Of a stretch of 64,000 nt of DNA, positions 9,772-19,012 are shown one piece after another. A program made the position numbers and the translations under genes. A model generated the notes under the pieces. That model was not told where the DNA came from and did not search any database. It saw only the letters and a list, made by a program, of their open reading frames with translations. Position 1 is the first letter of the stretch; every line of letters starts with the position of its first letter. This stretch comes from Cyclobacterium marinum DSM 745 (GTDB lineage: Bacteria > Bacteroidota > Bacteroidia > Cytophagales > Cyclobacteriaceae). The stretch lies in the NCBI RefSeq assembly GCF_000222485.1, contig NC_015914.1, positions 5,748,001-5,812,000 on the forward strand. The letters run 5' to 3'.

Positions 9772-10773
9772 TCAATTAAAATTTTTAGTCATTTGTTCCA
9801 TAGCCCAGTTGGTCCTTGCAGCAGAAACTCCGGTACTTGGGCAATTTCCTCCCTTTTCAAGCAACTCATTTACAATGGACTGTATTAAATAAAATTGGAT
9901 ATTTTCGGGCATTTCAAATTCAAAAACCTCATCGGGCTTTCCATCTTTTTTTAGTGTGACCGAAGTACCCCAAAAACAAGGAAATCTAATTTCTCCCTTA
10001 TTCCCAATAATGACGATTTCATCTTTTTGTGAAGTTTCACCAGTAGTAAAACACCAATTACCACTTCCTAATACACCGTTTTCAAAAGTAATATTTCCCA
10101 ATACAATATCTTCAGCAGGATAATCTCCTGATTGGTTTGCTGCCACCCCATTAACCTCTTTCATCGGGCCAAAAAGGAAGTCCAAGTAATCCAATTGATG
10201 GGAGCCCAAATCATAAAAATAACCGCCTCCTGCTACTTCCGGATCTATTCTCCAATTGGATTCATCTTTGATTACATCTGGGTGCTTGGATTGATTAATT
10301 GTAATATGTACATACCTTGGATCACCAATAGCCCCTTCTTCAATTAGACTTTTAACTTTCAAGAAATTGGGGAGGGTCCGGCGATAATAAGCAACATACA
10401 ATGGCAGGCCCGCATCCTCACAAACTTTTATCATTTCTAAACACTCAGCATGATTTCTAGCCATTGGCTTTTCAACATACACAGGCTTTCCAGCCTCAAC
10501 AGCTTTTTTTGTTAGTTCCAAGTGGGAATTGGGAGGAGTAGCAATATATACTGCATTTACCTCCGGGTCGTTGATTAATTCATCTGCATCTGCATACCAT
10601 TTTGGTATTCCATGCCTCTCTGCGTAATCTTTAGCCTTTTCAGCATTCCTACGCATCACGGCAACTACTGATGAATCAGTTACTTTATTCATTGCAGGGG
10701 CACTTTTTTTCTCACATACACTCCCTGCTCCAATCACTCCCCAACGTACATTACTTGAGTTAAATCTCTTCAT
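9772..10773 (-). CDS. Gfo/Idh/MocA family oxidoreductase
   Basis: The product has 333 residues. The N-terminal Rossmann motif is WGVIGAGSV, followed by a basic VMRRN segment that may favour NADP. EKP occurs as YVEKPMARN near residue 95. GGGYFYDLGSHQLDYLDFLFG near 180 gives the conserved catalytic-region His. It is the first gene of a likely two-gene unit with the oxidoreductase at 8725-9756, 15 bases downstream. Two different but related dehydrogenases in one operon suggest a two-step oxidation and reduction of a sugar; this is inference. No signal peptide is visible, so it is cytoplasmic. Confidence 0.85.
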   Translation of the reverse strand: MKRFNSSNVRWGVIGAGSVCEKKSAPAMNKVTDSSVVAVMRRNAEKAKDYAERHGIPKWYADADELINDPEVNAVYIATPPNSHLELTKKAVEAGKPVYVEKPMARNHAECLEMIKVCEDAGLPLYVAYYRRTLPNFLKVKSLIEEGAIGDPRYVHITINQSKHPDVIKDESNWRIDPEVAGGGYFYDLGSHQLDYLDFLFGPMKEVNGVAANQSGDYPAEDIVLGNITFENGVLGSGNWCFTTGETSQKDEIVIIGNKGEIRFPCFWGTSVTLKKDGKPDEVFEFEMPENIQFYLIQSIVNELLEKGGNCPSTGVSAARTNWAMEQMTKNFN

Positions 10774-11259
10774 ATATAATAATTCGCCTTAATTATTAAT
10801 TGTTGCTAAATTTATAAAAATCCTATTTTCTACTTATTACTTTAAGTGTCCCTCTATTTTGACGGTGTTTTGATTTCTCGGGTCATATTCAAAATTAGTT
10901 TTTTTTTGACAAAAGCCGTGGTGTGAATGCTAAACCTTATCTATTTTTTGGTCAAGTTACCCTATTCAAGTAAGAACGGTATTGATTTTTCACCTGCAAT
11001 TGCTTGAACCTAAAATTTGTAATTAACATCTATACCATTTACTTGGTGAAACTAACCTAAAAGATACCCTTACTTTAACCACGTCCTGATTCTACCATAG
11101 AAATGGAGAGTACTTCAACCCTATAATTACGGTTATAATCCAAATTTATACCATTCGGTGGATCATGATCTTTTATTGTTAAAAAAATATAGTTAAAACC
11201 CTTTGTTTCAAATACATTCTTACGTTCAATAGTTAACCTTTGGAAGGTTATTTAAAATA
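10774..11259. other. Long intergenic region with short diverged repeats, no intact gene
   Basis: About 490 bases without an intact gene. A motif reading TATACCATT occurs at 11031-11039 and again at 11147-11155. ACCATTT....GGTGAAACT at 11034-11053 recurs as a near copy at 11355-11374, next to the stop of the following gene. On the minus strand, short frames around the two TATACCATT copies give similar peptides beginning NGI-D/N, interrupted by stops. They could be decayed coding sequence or operator-like repeats. The evidence is weak. Confidence 0.35.
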
Positions 11260-11296
11260 AAAAATATTCACATTCCTTCAATTAAGAATGTGCATT
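11260..11296 (-). terminator. Possible terminator of the Tat-exported oxidoreductase
   Basis: A short inverted repeat, CACATTC / GAATGTG, with a 10-base loop is followed on the minus strand by an A/T-rich stretch containing TTTTTT. It sits about 80 bases after the stop at 11374. The stem is only 7 bp, so confidence is modest. Confidence 0.45.
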
Positions 11297-11373
11297 TCAA
11301 TACTTAAGTTACTTGTTGCATGCTTTTATAGGCCTAAATTCCCTTTAAGCGCCCACCATTTGTAAGGTGAAAC

Positions 11374-12651
11374 TCAACCAAATTGAGGCAAATTTAGATT
11401 TGGATCAATACTTTCATTGGAGTTTTGCATAGCTTCCCAAGAAACAGGCTCACCTTTTTCAGCTGCCATCCTACCCAAAATTGCAGTATAGGTAGAAGTC
11501 GCACCTGAGGCTGATTCATTTAAGAATTTACCTGAATTTATACTTCCTATGAAACTTTTGACTTTATTTTCATTGGAATCATGCAAAGAGGAAGTAAAAA
11601 CTCCAGCCGCACGTTGGCTTCGATCATCGTTGGCACTTTCATGTCGAATCACTCCAGAATCCCAAGCCTGCTCTCCATCTATAAATACACCTCCGCTATA
11701 ATGGGCCGTTGCTATTCCTTTGCTACCAATAAAACGAGCGCAAACATCTCCAAAAGTAGGTCCCAACTGCGTTGAATGAAAACTCACCCTGATATTGTCT
11801 GGATATTTATAAATCACTTGATAATTGTTCCAAGCATCACCAAAAGTATCGTTGTGATCTCTACCTCCAGAACCCATGGCCATAATAGGTTTTCTTTGCA
11901 AGGCCCAACTACAAACATCAAGCATATGGATTCCTTGGTCCAATAGAATCCCTCCAGACAGGGATCTAAAATGAAACTGGTTACGAATCATTGCCTCTGA
12001 TTTAGACATATTGTCTATAGGTTTAAGTGGAAGTCCTGAAGCAAGGTAATACAATTGAGCCGTTACCACATCTCCTATAGCCCCCTCCTGGACTCTCTTA
12101 ACCATCTCTTGGTAGGCAGTGGCATGTCGGATTTGGAAACCCACGACCATACTCAATTTCCCGTTAATGGTACTTCCAGCTTTCTCTATTCGCTTTACCC
12201 CTGCTACATCTATAGCTACAGGTTTTTCACAGTAAATGTGTTTTCCTGCTGCAATAGCAGCTTCTACAAATTCAGGATGGGTATAGGCTGGTGACGAGAT
12301 TAATACCGCTTCCACCTCATTATTGTTTAAAAGCTCCATATAAGCTTTCGACCCTTGGTAAATGTTTTTTGGATCAATTTCCCCAAATCCCTTGTCCTTA
12401 TTTAGTCCGTCCAGTTTTTCTTTGGCCACTTTAAGCTGGTCATCAAACAGATCAGCCATCGCCATGATATTAACATTTGTATGTTTTGACATCGCAGTGA
12501 TTACAGATGTCCCTCTATTTCCACAACCGATTATACCAAGCTGAACTGCTGAATTGGCTTTTGTGCCAAAAACCATACTTGGTTTCAAAATTGTAATGGC
12601 AGATACTGCTGCCGCGCCTTTAATAAAAGACCTTCTTTCTATTTTCGTCAT
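11374..12651 (-). CDS. Tat-exported Gfo/Idh/MocA family oxidoreductase
   Basis: The product has 425 residues. It begins with a twin-arginine signal: ERRSFIKG, then an AAAVSAITIL hydrophobic stretch, so it is predicted to be exported folded, with its cofactor bound, by the Tat system. A Rossmann motif, LGIIGCGNRGT, follows. EKP appears as YCEKPVAIDVAG, and GGILLDQGIHMLDVCSW carries the conserved C-domain residues. The extra length and Tat signal are typical of the periplasmic branch abundant in Bacteroidota and Planctomycetota polysaccharide-use loci. The substrate is unknown. Just upstream is the decayed end of a DUF1501 gene, itself a class usually exported by Tat, which suggests that part of an older operon was lost here. 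Confidence 0.87.
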   Translation of the reverse strand: MTKIERRSFIKGAAAVSAITILKPSMVFGTKANSAVQLGIIGCGNRGTSVITAMSKHTNVNIMAMADLFDDQLKVAKEKLDGLNKDKGFGEIDPKNIYQGSKAYMELLNNNEVEAVLISSPAYTHPEFVEAAIAAGKHIYCEKPVAIDVAGVKRIEKAGSTINGKLSMVVGFQIRHATAYQEMVKRVQEGAIGDVVTAQLYYLASGLPLKPIDNMSKSEAMIRNQFHFRSLSGGILLDQGIHMLDVCSWALQRKPIMAMGSGGRDHNDTFGDAWNNYQVIYKYPDNIRVSFHSTQLGPTFGDVCARFIGSKGIATAHYSGGVFIDGEQAWDSGVIRHESANDDRSQRAAGVFTSSLHDSNENKVKSFIGSINSGKFLNESASGATSTYTAILGRMAAEKGEPVSWEAMQNSNESIDPNLNLPQFG

Positions 12652-12692
12652 TTGGTGGTTTGTTTATCTTGTTTTTGTAAAAATCTAAGAGA

Positions 12693-12812
12693 TTAACTGA
12701 TAATATCATGAACGACATGCCCACTTACATCTGTAAGCCTAAATCGCCTCCCTTGGTGTTTGAAAATTAATTTTTCATGGTCCACTCCCAGCAAGTGGAG
12801 CACACTATTCAT
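12693..12812 (-). pseudogene. 3' remnant of a DUF1501 (sulfatase-like) gene
   Basis: On the minus strand a 39-codon frame reads MNSVLHLLGVDHEKL, then FKHQGRRFRLTDVSGHVV, and ends HDIIS-stop. This closely resembles the extreme C-terminus of DUF1501 proteins (ATILHLLGLDHxKL, GRDxRLTDVxGxVV), which are alkaline-phosphatase-fold, often Tat-exported proteins of about 400-490 residues. Only the last ~40 residues remain: the same frame meets a stop at 12819-12821, and no more of the family is recognisable upstream. The apparent ATG is internal to the original protein. It is best explained as a deletion scar. Confidence 0.7.
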
Positions 12813-12819
12813 AATACAT

Positions 12820-13163
12820 TATACTTTTAAATAAACATTCTAAGAAATAATTTTACGTATTTTATTCAAATTAACAAAGGAAAGTTAATCAATTTCAATT
12901 TTTTATTCTAAACTAAAAAAGCTTAATAAATTAAGATAAGCATGGCCCCTAATAAACTCCCCCCTCTAAAAAATTAATCAATTTGGGCTTTAATAATTAT
13001 TTGACCGCTTTAAGAGCTAATGTGAATTATTATTTCACAAGTAAAACTAACTTGTTCATTTTAATAAGGTTTGAAAATTTCTAAAATCCCCCATCCAAAA
13101 TTCACTTTCATTTCTGATTGTATACCCGTATATTTTCACGCAATATTAAACTCAAAATAACCT
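12820..13163. other. Intergenic region upstream of the lyase, no gene seen
   Basis: AT-rich DNA between the DUF1501 remnant and the three-domain lyase. It should contain the lyase promoter; TATATTTTC near 13130 vaguely resembles a Bacteroidota -7 element but is not convincing. No coding sequence was recognised. Confidence 0.4.
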
Positions 13164-16100
13164 ATGAATTCATTCCTCTTGTCTCTGAAAATTTTTGCTT
13201 TTTCATTATTGTTAGGGAACAACAGTTTTGCTCAACCTACTGAGGTCACATCTGACTTGGTTTATCCAACTACTTTTATTCACCCGGGAATCTTACAGAA
13301 CCAAGCAGATTTGGATTATATGAAATCACAAATCCTTAAAGGAGAAGAACCTTGGAAAACAGCCTTTGAAAATCTTCAAAAAGAGGCAAATTTCAATTTT
13401 AAAGTACAAGCGTTCACCCATGTTGTAAGAGGTTCTTATGGACGCCAAGGGCAAGGGCATAAGGAGCTTTCAGCAAGCGCAAAAGAGGCATATAGGCAAG
13501 CCTTACTTTGGTATGTGAAAGGTGAAGCGTCTCATGCGGAAAAAGCCATTCAAATCATTAATGCTTGGTCTGAGCGATTATGGGACTTCGATGACAACGA
13601 TGCGAAACTAATAGCAGCACTAACCGGTCAACACTTCTTAAACGCTGCAGAGATTTTAAAGCATAGCAATTCGGGTTGGGCTCCGGAAGAAATTCAAAAA
13701 TTTGAACAATTAATGCTTACCGTATTTTATCCTTATATCAGGGACTTTTTCACAGAGGCCAACGGAAACTGGGATGCTGCCATGATCAATACCATGTTAG
13801 GAATAGGTATTTTCACAGACCGACCAGATATATTTAAAAGGGCCGTCGATCGTTATTTCTGGGGACCTAATAATGGCGGTATTACCAAATACATATACCC
13901 CAATGGCCAAATTCAAGAAACAACCAGAGACTGGCCCCATGTTCAATTGGGTTTAGGTGAGTTTGCAAAAGCAGCACAAATTGCATGGACCCAAGGGGTA
14001 GATTTATATGGAGTGGCGGATAACCGACTAGCTCTGGGTTTTGAATATACAGCAAAGTATATGCTTGGTGAGGAAGTACCTGTTTACGGAGACATTTCTA
14101 CGAGAGGAAGAGGTGAATTCAGAGACATTTATGAGTCCGTTTTTTCGCATTACACCAACGTGAAAAAAATAGCCATGCCTTATACCAAAGAAGCCGTTGC
14201 TTTAACACGGACAAACTCTACTTGGGGATTTTTAGTAGCTCAAAGAGCGCCGGTTCAACTATCAGCAATACCCGAAAATGTAAGTGGTCCTTTGGAAAAT
14301 GCCCGAGAACAAACTGGTGCAAGGAAAAGTCTAAATCAATTGAATGAAGATGAATTCATAAAGGTAAAACCAGGACAATCCATTCAGAAGGCTATTGATA
14401 ATGGAAGCAAAACTGGGAAAAAGATCTTACTCGAAAAAGGCCAACATCTTTTAAAGGAATCCTTAAAATTACCGAGCAACATCCATTTGGAAGGCTTCGG
14501 TTTAGCAACCATTCTTTTACTTGAAGAGAAAGTAAGTGGCCTTACCGTGGGTAACCTAAACCCTGTGGCTGAAAACATTACATTGAAGAATTTTGTAATT
14601 GAAGGGAGGGAAAGTGCCCAACCAGAATATGACCCTAACCAGGGAAGAAGGACGCGAGCCAGGCAATCAGCTCCTCGAAGAGAAGGCCTGGTTTTGGCTG
14701 CTGATTTAATAAACCAAATCCGAAACATTCACCTTGAAAACCTAACGGTAAGAAACTTCACCAAAAATGGTGTATCACTCCGCGGAGCTCAAAGAGTAAC
14801 TATCGTTAATTGTGATTTTAGCGATAATGGTTCTAATGTCGTTCCGGGTAAAGGACTTCATCATAACTTGCATCTTTTTCAATCGAGCAATGTCAATATT
14901 TCCAAAAGCCGATTTAGTAATTCACCTTGGGGCTCAGGTATTATGGCGAGCCTTTGTGAAAACATCAAAATCGTCAACAACGAAAGTAGCCGTAACAAAC
15001 GCGATGGAATCCAAGTTAATGAATCTCATTCTGTGGAAATTAAATACAACCTCTTGGAAGGCAATGACCGCAACGGTTTGCACTTCGAAAATCTTTTTAA
15101 GGGAAATAGTCAATTAACCATCGCTCAAAATACCATTCGAACAAATGGGGCAATGGGAGTCAATTCTCCTGATAACCAAACACAACAGAGAAATTATAAT
15201 TTTATTCAACACAATAAAATCCATGCTTCTACCTCCCTTCCGAATGACCATTTTCTGAGCAAATGGAAGAAGGTCTCAGAAAAACTGAACCTTCCTCAAG
15301 AAGTACAAGTCAATGGTGCAAACCCTTTATTAGCTGCTAGGTATTTACTGGAATATTTTAGGCATAGAAAAGGGTTAGCTCATCCTTCAGACAACAACAA
15401 TTATAATGAAATTCCTTCTTCCAAGGATTATACCTATGCCGAAAATGCTATAAAACATGTGATGGTAGGTCAACCTGCCTATCCCTCCTTTTTCGTAGGT
15501 AGGGATATCAATTGGGAAAGCCAACCGGTAAAAGATAAAGAATGGGTATGGCAACTTAACAGAATGGTGTTTTGGCAAAGTATGGGAAAAGTATACAAAG
15601 ACCAGGGAGATGAAAAGTATGCCAGGGAATGGAACAAACAACTTATAGACTGGGTAATTAAAAATCCAAGAGACGATAGGCATCAACTGGCTTGGCGGTC
15701 TATAGAAGCCGGTATTAGGGGAAACAGATGGACTCATCTATTCAATTATTTTCTTCATTCTCCAAATTTCAGTCCTGAGGCACTGGTATTTTACCTCAGC
15801 AGCATATTTGATCATGCTGACTACTTAATGACCAAATATAGTTCAGGTAGCAATTGGGCTTTGATGGAGGCTGAAGGAATGGCTTTTATCGCCATGACAT
15901 TCCCTGAATTTAAAGATTCAGACTTATGGCTAACAGAAGCGATTAAACGTTTTAACAACGAGATTCATGAACAGGTATATCCTGATGGTCACCAAAGGGA
16001 ATTGGCATTCGGATATCATATGGGAAGCATCAGTTGGTTTTTAAGAACCTATGAGTTGGCCCAAATGAATAATAAAGCTGATCTTTTTTCTGAAGATTAC

Positions 16101-17102
16101 TTGAAAATGATTGAGAAAATGACTGAAGTGCCAATGAAGCTTGCATTTCCGAATGGTACCACCCCTCAATTTGGAGATGCATGGACTGGAGAGCCCGGCC
16201 AATATTACAATAAATTGGAAACTTGGGCAAAACTCTTTGACAGAGAAGATTTCCTTTATGTGGCAACAGAAGGAAAAAAAGGAATTAAACCCATTCAGAC
16301 AGCTTATGCCTTCCCCCAGAGTGGTTTGTATTCCGTTCGAAGCTCTTGGGACCCTGAAGCCATAGCCATGGTAATAAAGTGTGGACCCAATGGAGGTGGT
16401 CATAGCCAACCTGACAACAATACCTTCTCTCTATATGCCGGAGGGAGAAATTTAACGCCTGATTCAGGGAGTTTTATTTATAGTGGTGATCCTGAAGGAA
16501 GAGCTTGGTTCAGGCAAAGCAAAGTACATCAAACCTTAACTTTGGACGGGAAAAATATAAATTATGCCCCCAAATTATTACTATGGAAACCCGGAGAAAA
16601 ACACGATATTTTAGTAGTAGAAAACCAAAATTATGAGGGAATGGCCCACCGTAGAGCTGTAATTTTCTACAACAAATCATTTTTTATTCTAGTGGATGAG
16701 GCCATTGGAAATGAGAAAGGTTTACTCGATTTAAATTTTCAACTCGCCCCCGGTAAGGTATCAATTGACAAAGAAAACCTTGCGGTCCAAACTTTATTTG
16801 AAGAGGGTTATAACCTTTCTATTAAAGCCCATGAAATGTCAAAACTGGACTTGGAAAGGCAAGAAGGACAAGTTTCTTTTGTTTACACAGTTAAAGAGCC
16901 TCGTCCGGCATTTTCATTTAGTAAAGAATGGGATGGTAAAAAAAATGGAATGCGATTTATTACGAGCTTGGTGCCTTTTCAAGGGAAAACACCTCCTCAA
17001 CTAGATATTAAATTGGGATCAAAGACAAAAATTGGTAGTAATAAGGTAACGTTAGAAATATTTATAAATGGAGAAAAAGAAACCCTTAGCTACCACTTCT
17101 AA
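13164..17102 (+). CDS. Secreted multidomain polysaccharide lyase (alginate-lyase-like + parallel beta-helix + heparinase II/III-like)
   Basis: The product has 1312 residues. A signal peptide (about 1-23, ending SFAQ) is followed by three units. Residues ~35-370 look like an alginate_lyase (PF05426) alpha/alpha domain, with HPGIL, a QHFLNAAEI helix and GNWDAAMIN. Residues ~395-690 form a right-handed parallel beta-helix, with repeated strands such as NIHLENLTV and VTIVNCDF. Residues ~720-1312 resemble heparinase II/III lyases: an alpha toroid with W-R-S-I-E-A-G and G-S-N-W-A-L-M-E, then a beta-sandwich start with GGGHSQPDNNTFSLYAGG (H1080, D1084). Beta-elimination of uronic-acid polysaccharides is the expected activity, in the periplasm or outside the cell. 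It converges on the SusD/SusC pair, so both may serve one glycan. Either outer module could be non-catalytic. Confidence 0.85.
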   Translation: MNSFLLSLKIFAFSLLLGNNSFAQPTEVTSDLVYPTTFIHPGILQNQADLDYMKSQILKGEEPWKTAFENLQKEANFNFKVQAFTHVVRGSYGRQGQGHKELSASAKEAYRQALLWYVKGEASHAEKAIQIINAWSERLWDFDDNDAKLIAALTGQHFLNAAEILKHSNSGWAPEEIQKFEQLMLTVFYPYIRDFFTEANGNWDAAMINTMLGIGIFTDRPDIFKRAVDRYFWGPNNGGITKYIYPNGQIQETTRDWPHVQLGLGEFAKAAQIAWTQGVDLYGVADNRLALGFEYTAKYMLGEEVPVYGDISTRGRGEFRDIYESVFSHYTNVKKIAMPYTKEAVALTRTNSTWGFLVAQRAPVQLSAIPENVSGPLENAREQTGARKSLNQLNEDEFIKVKPGQSIQKAIDNGSKTGKKILLEKGQHLLKESLKLPSNIHLEGFGLATILLLEEKVSGLTVGNLNPVAENITLKNFVIEGRESAQPEYDPNQGRRTRARQSAPRREGLVLAADLINQIRNIHLENLTVRNFTKNGVSLRGAQRVTIVNCDFSDNGSNVVPGKGLHHNLHLFQSSNVNISKSRFSNSPWGSGIMASLCENIKIVNNESSRNKRDGIQVNESHSVEIKYNLLEGNDRNGLHFENLFKGNSQLTIAQNTIRTNGAMGVNSPDNQTQQRNYNFIQHNKIHASTSLPNDHFLSKWKKVSEKLNLPQEVQVNGANPLLAARYLLEYFRHRKGLAHPSDNNNYNEIPSSKDYTYAENAIKHVMVGQPAYPSFFVGRDINWESQPVKDKEWVWQLNRMVFWQSMGKVYKDQGDEKYAREWNKQLIDWVIKNPRDDRHQLAWRSIEAGIRGNRWTHLFNYFLHSPNFSPEALVFYLSSIFDHADYLMTKYSSGSNWALMEAEGMAFIAMTFPEFKDSDLWLTEAIKRFNNEIHEQVYPDGHQRELAFGYHMGSISWFLRTYELAQMNNKADLFSEDYLKMIEKMTEVPMKLAFPNGTTPQFGDAWTGEPGQYYNKLETWAKLFDREDFLYVATEGKKGIKPIQTAYAFPQSGLYSVRSSWDPEAIAMVIKCGPNGGGHSQPDNNTFSLYAGGRNLTPDSGSFIYSGDPEGRAWFRQSKVHQTLTLDGKNINYAPKLLLWKPGEKHDILVVENQNYEGMAHRRAVIFYNKSFFILVDEAIGNEKGLLDLNFQLAPGKVSIDKENLAVQTLFEEGYNLSIKAHEMSKLDLERQEGQVSFVYTVKEPRPAFSFSKEWDGKKNGMRFITSLVPFQGKTPPQLDIKLGSKTKIGSNKVTLEIFINGEKETLSYHF

Positions 17103-17268
17103 TAAATATTGGAGCCATTAATGGACATTAACGATGTTAGCGTTTTTCTCTACCATCCACTTGACGATACTTATTATTAGCTGATGTTTCTGTTTAATCG
17201 ATAATCCCAAAATATGCAATAGCCAATCCTTTAAGTGGAAAAATCCTAATACCATAATCCAGGCTAAA

Positions 17269-17310
17269 AAAAATGCCCCTTTGGCTTTTATTAAGACAAG
17301 GGGCATTTTT
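17269..17310. terminator. Bidirectional rho-independent terminator
   Basis: The perfect stem AAAAATGCCCCTT (17269-17281) / AAGGGGCATTTTT (17298-17310) has A-tract and T-tract flanks. It serves both the lyase (+) and the convergent SusD gene (-), whose stop is 70 bases away. Confidence 0.88.
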
Positions 17311-17379
17311 ATACTAACGAAGGAATTTTAAATCACATTTCAAACACTATTATGATCAAATCCCTACCGACTAAAATTA

Positions 17380-18993
17380 TTAATATCCATCATTTTGAGG
17401 GAATTCATTTTTTGTCCTGTCAATTTGACTTTGAGGAATTGGTCGTAGATTATGGTACTCTTTGATATTAGCCGCTCCATTTGGATTGTACATTTTAACC
17501 CTTTCTACAAGTTTTCCTGTTCTTTTCAAATCAGGCCATCTATGCAATTCTCCGGCGAGTTCTCTTCCTCTTTCATCAAGAATCATATCAATATCCAATT
17601 CATCAGGAGTGATCAAAGGAATTTCTTCCCCACCCGGAAATTCCGCTCTTTTTCTCAAAATATTGAAATAGTAGGTGGCTTCATCCAGCTTGCCCTGCAT
17701 CATCAAAGCCTCAGCTGCGATTAAGTAAGTTTCACCCAAACGCATGTACATATAATCTCTACCATTGTTTCGTAGATAAGGGTAACGGTGTTTTTGAACA
17801 GTTGGAGAATAAACGTCATTCCTATCTTCAATAATTACCAAAGTATAAGGAGCTGCATCAATTTGTTCTTGGGTAAATTCCCTTCGAATAGGGTCATTGG
17901 TAAACCAAGCCGCAGTGTCGCCTATAGAAAATCCTTCAGGAACATTAGGCTCATCATTGTATAGCCAAGCTTCCTTGAAAGTCACACTATAACGAGAATC
18001 ATTTCTGATATGCAAGCCTTCATTCCTGTAATCATTTCCAAATAAGGTGGTCAAGGTAAAATCAGTTGGCCAGAATCGGGCAATCCCAACATGGTACATA
18101 TCATCACCTATTAAACCTGGAAGTAACCATTGTCTTGGACCCAAGAACCTTTGAAGCTCATTTCCCGGATTGTTTACCTCTGTGTCATCACCCCATTGTA
18201 CCGACCAAATCACTTCCTCATGTCTTTGATTAAAAGGATCGAATACATCAGCGTAGTTGTCCAACAATCGATGTCTTCCACCTTCAATTACCTGAATTGC
18301 TAACTCAGATGCTTTCTCCCAATTACCTATGGTAAGGTAAACTTTAGCCAAATGATTGGTAGCTGCATCATAGGTAGGTCTACCATACTGTACTTGTTCT
18401 AAAGGAAGGTGCTCCATTCCATATTCCAAATCCGCAATAATGGCTGCATACACTTCTTCTTCTGAGGTTCTGTAGGCTTCCAATTCTACTCCTGTTGTTT
18501 CCTCTAAGGTTAAATGAATGGGGCCAAAATGTTGTACTAAAACAAAATAATAGTGAGCACGTAAAAATTTTGCCTCAGCTATTTTTTCCAATTTAGTCGT
18601 TTCATTCATCCCTTCTATTCCATCTGCTCTGGATATTACTGTGTTGGCATAGTTGATACCTGCATAGAAATGCTCCCAAACCAACACATCACCTGAAGGA
18701 GAAAGTACTGTAGAGGGATTTAAACCCGGTCCATAATTATCCCACTCTGAGTTATAACTTTGCCCTTCCATGAACATATCCGTTCCAAAAAGGTTCATTA
18801 ATAGTCCGGGTTCACGTCCATAATACCACCTTAAAGGCACATATGCTCCAACCAAAGCTTCATCTAATCCTTCTGCTGTCGAAAATTGAACATCAGCAAC
18901 AGTATCTGTAATCATATTTTCTGTCAAGTCAGCACAACTTATGCAAGTACTGAAGACAGCCAATCCAAGTATATATTTTATTATTGATTTCAT
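17380..18993 (-). CDS. RagB/SusD family surface glycan-binding lipoprotein
   Basis: The product has 537 residues. The N-terminus is a lipoprotein signal with lipobox ending C-I-S-C (Cys20), so it is lipid-anchored and exposed at the outer membrane. The body shows SusD features: a TPR-like alpha region (KIAEAKFLRAHYYFVLVQHFG), a GRPTYDAATNHLAKVYLTIGNW helix pair, and the late YLIAAEALMMQG ... LRKRAEFPG ... ERGRELAGELHRWPDLKRTG block typical of RagB/SusD. It binds glycan and delivers it to the partner TonB-dependent channel encoded 19 bases upstream. The pair is preceded by FecR and an ECF sigma factor, a standard trans-envelope induction circuit. Confidence 0.95.
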   Translation of the reverse strand: MKSIIKYILGLAVFSTCISCADLTENMITDTVADVQFSTAEGLDEALVGAYVPLRWYYGREPGLLMNLFGTDMFMEGQSYNSEWDNYGPGLNPSTVLSPSGDVLVWEHFYAGINYANTVISRADGIEGMNETTKLEKIAEAKFLRAHYYFVLVQHFGPIHLTLEETTGVELEAYRTSEEEVYAAIIADLEYGMEHLPLEQVQYGRPTYDAATNHLAKVYLTIGNWEKASELAIQVIEGGRHRLLDNYADVFDPFNQRHEEVIWSVQWGDDTEVNNPGNELQRFLGPRQWLLPGLIGDDMYHVGIARFWPTDFTLTTLFGNDYRNEGLHIRNDSRYSVTFKEAWLYNDEPNVPEGFSIGDTAAWFTNDPIRREFTQEQIDAAPYTLVIIEDRNDVYSPTVQKHRYPYLRNNGRDYMYMRLGETYLIAAEALMMQGKLDEATYYFNILRKRAEFPGGEEIPLITPDELDIDMILDERGRELAGELHRWPDLKRTGKLVERVKMYNPNGAANIKEYHNLRPIPQSQIDRTKNEFPQNDGY

Positions 18994-19012
18994 CTTTTAG
19001 ACATTAGTGGTT

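Noticed and set aside
16041..16409. A 122-codon open frame on the minus strand
   Set aside because: Antisense to the heparinase II/III-like domain of the lyase, whose coding sense is clear.
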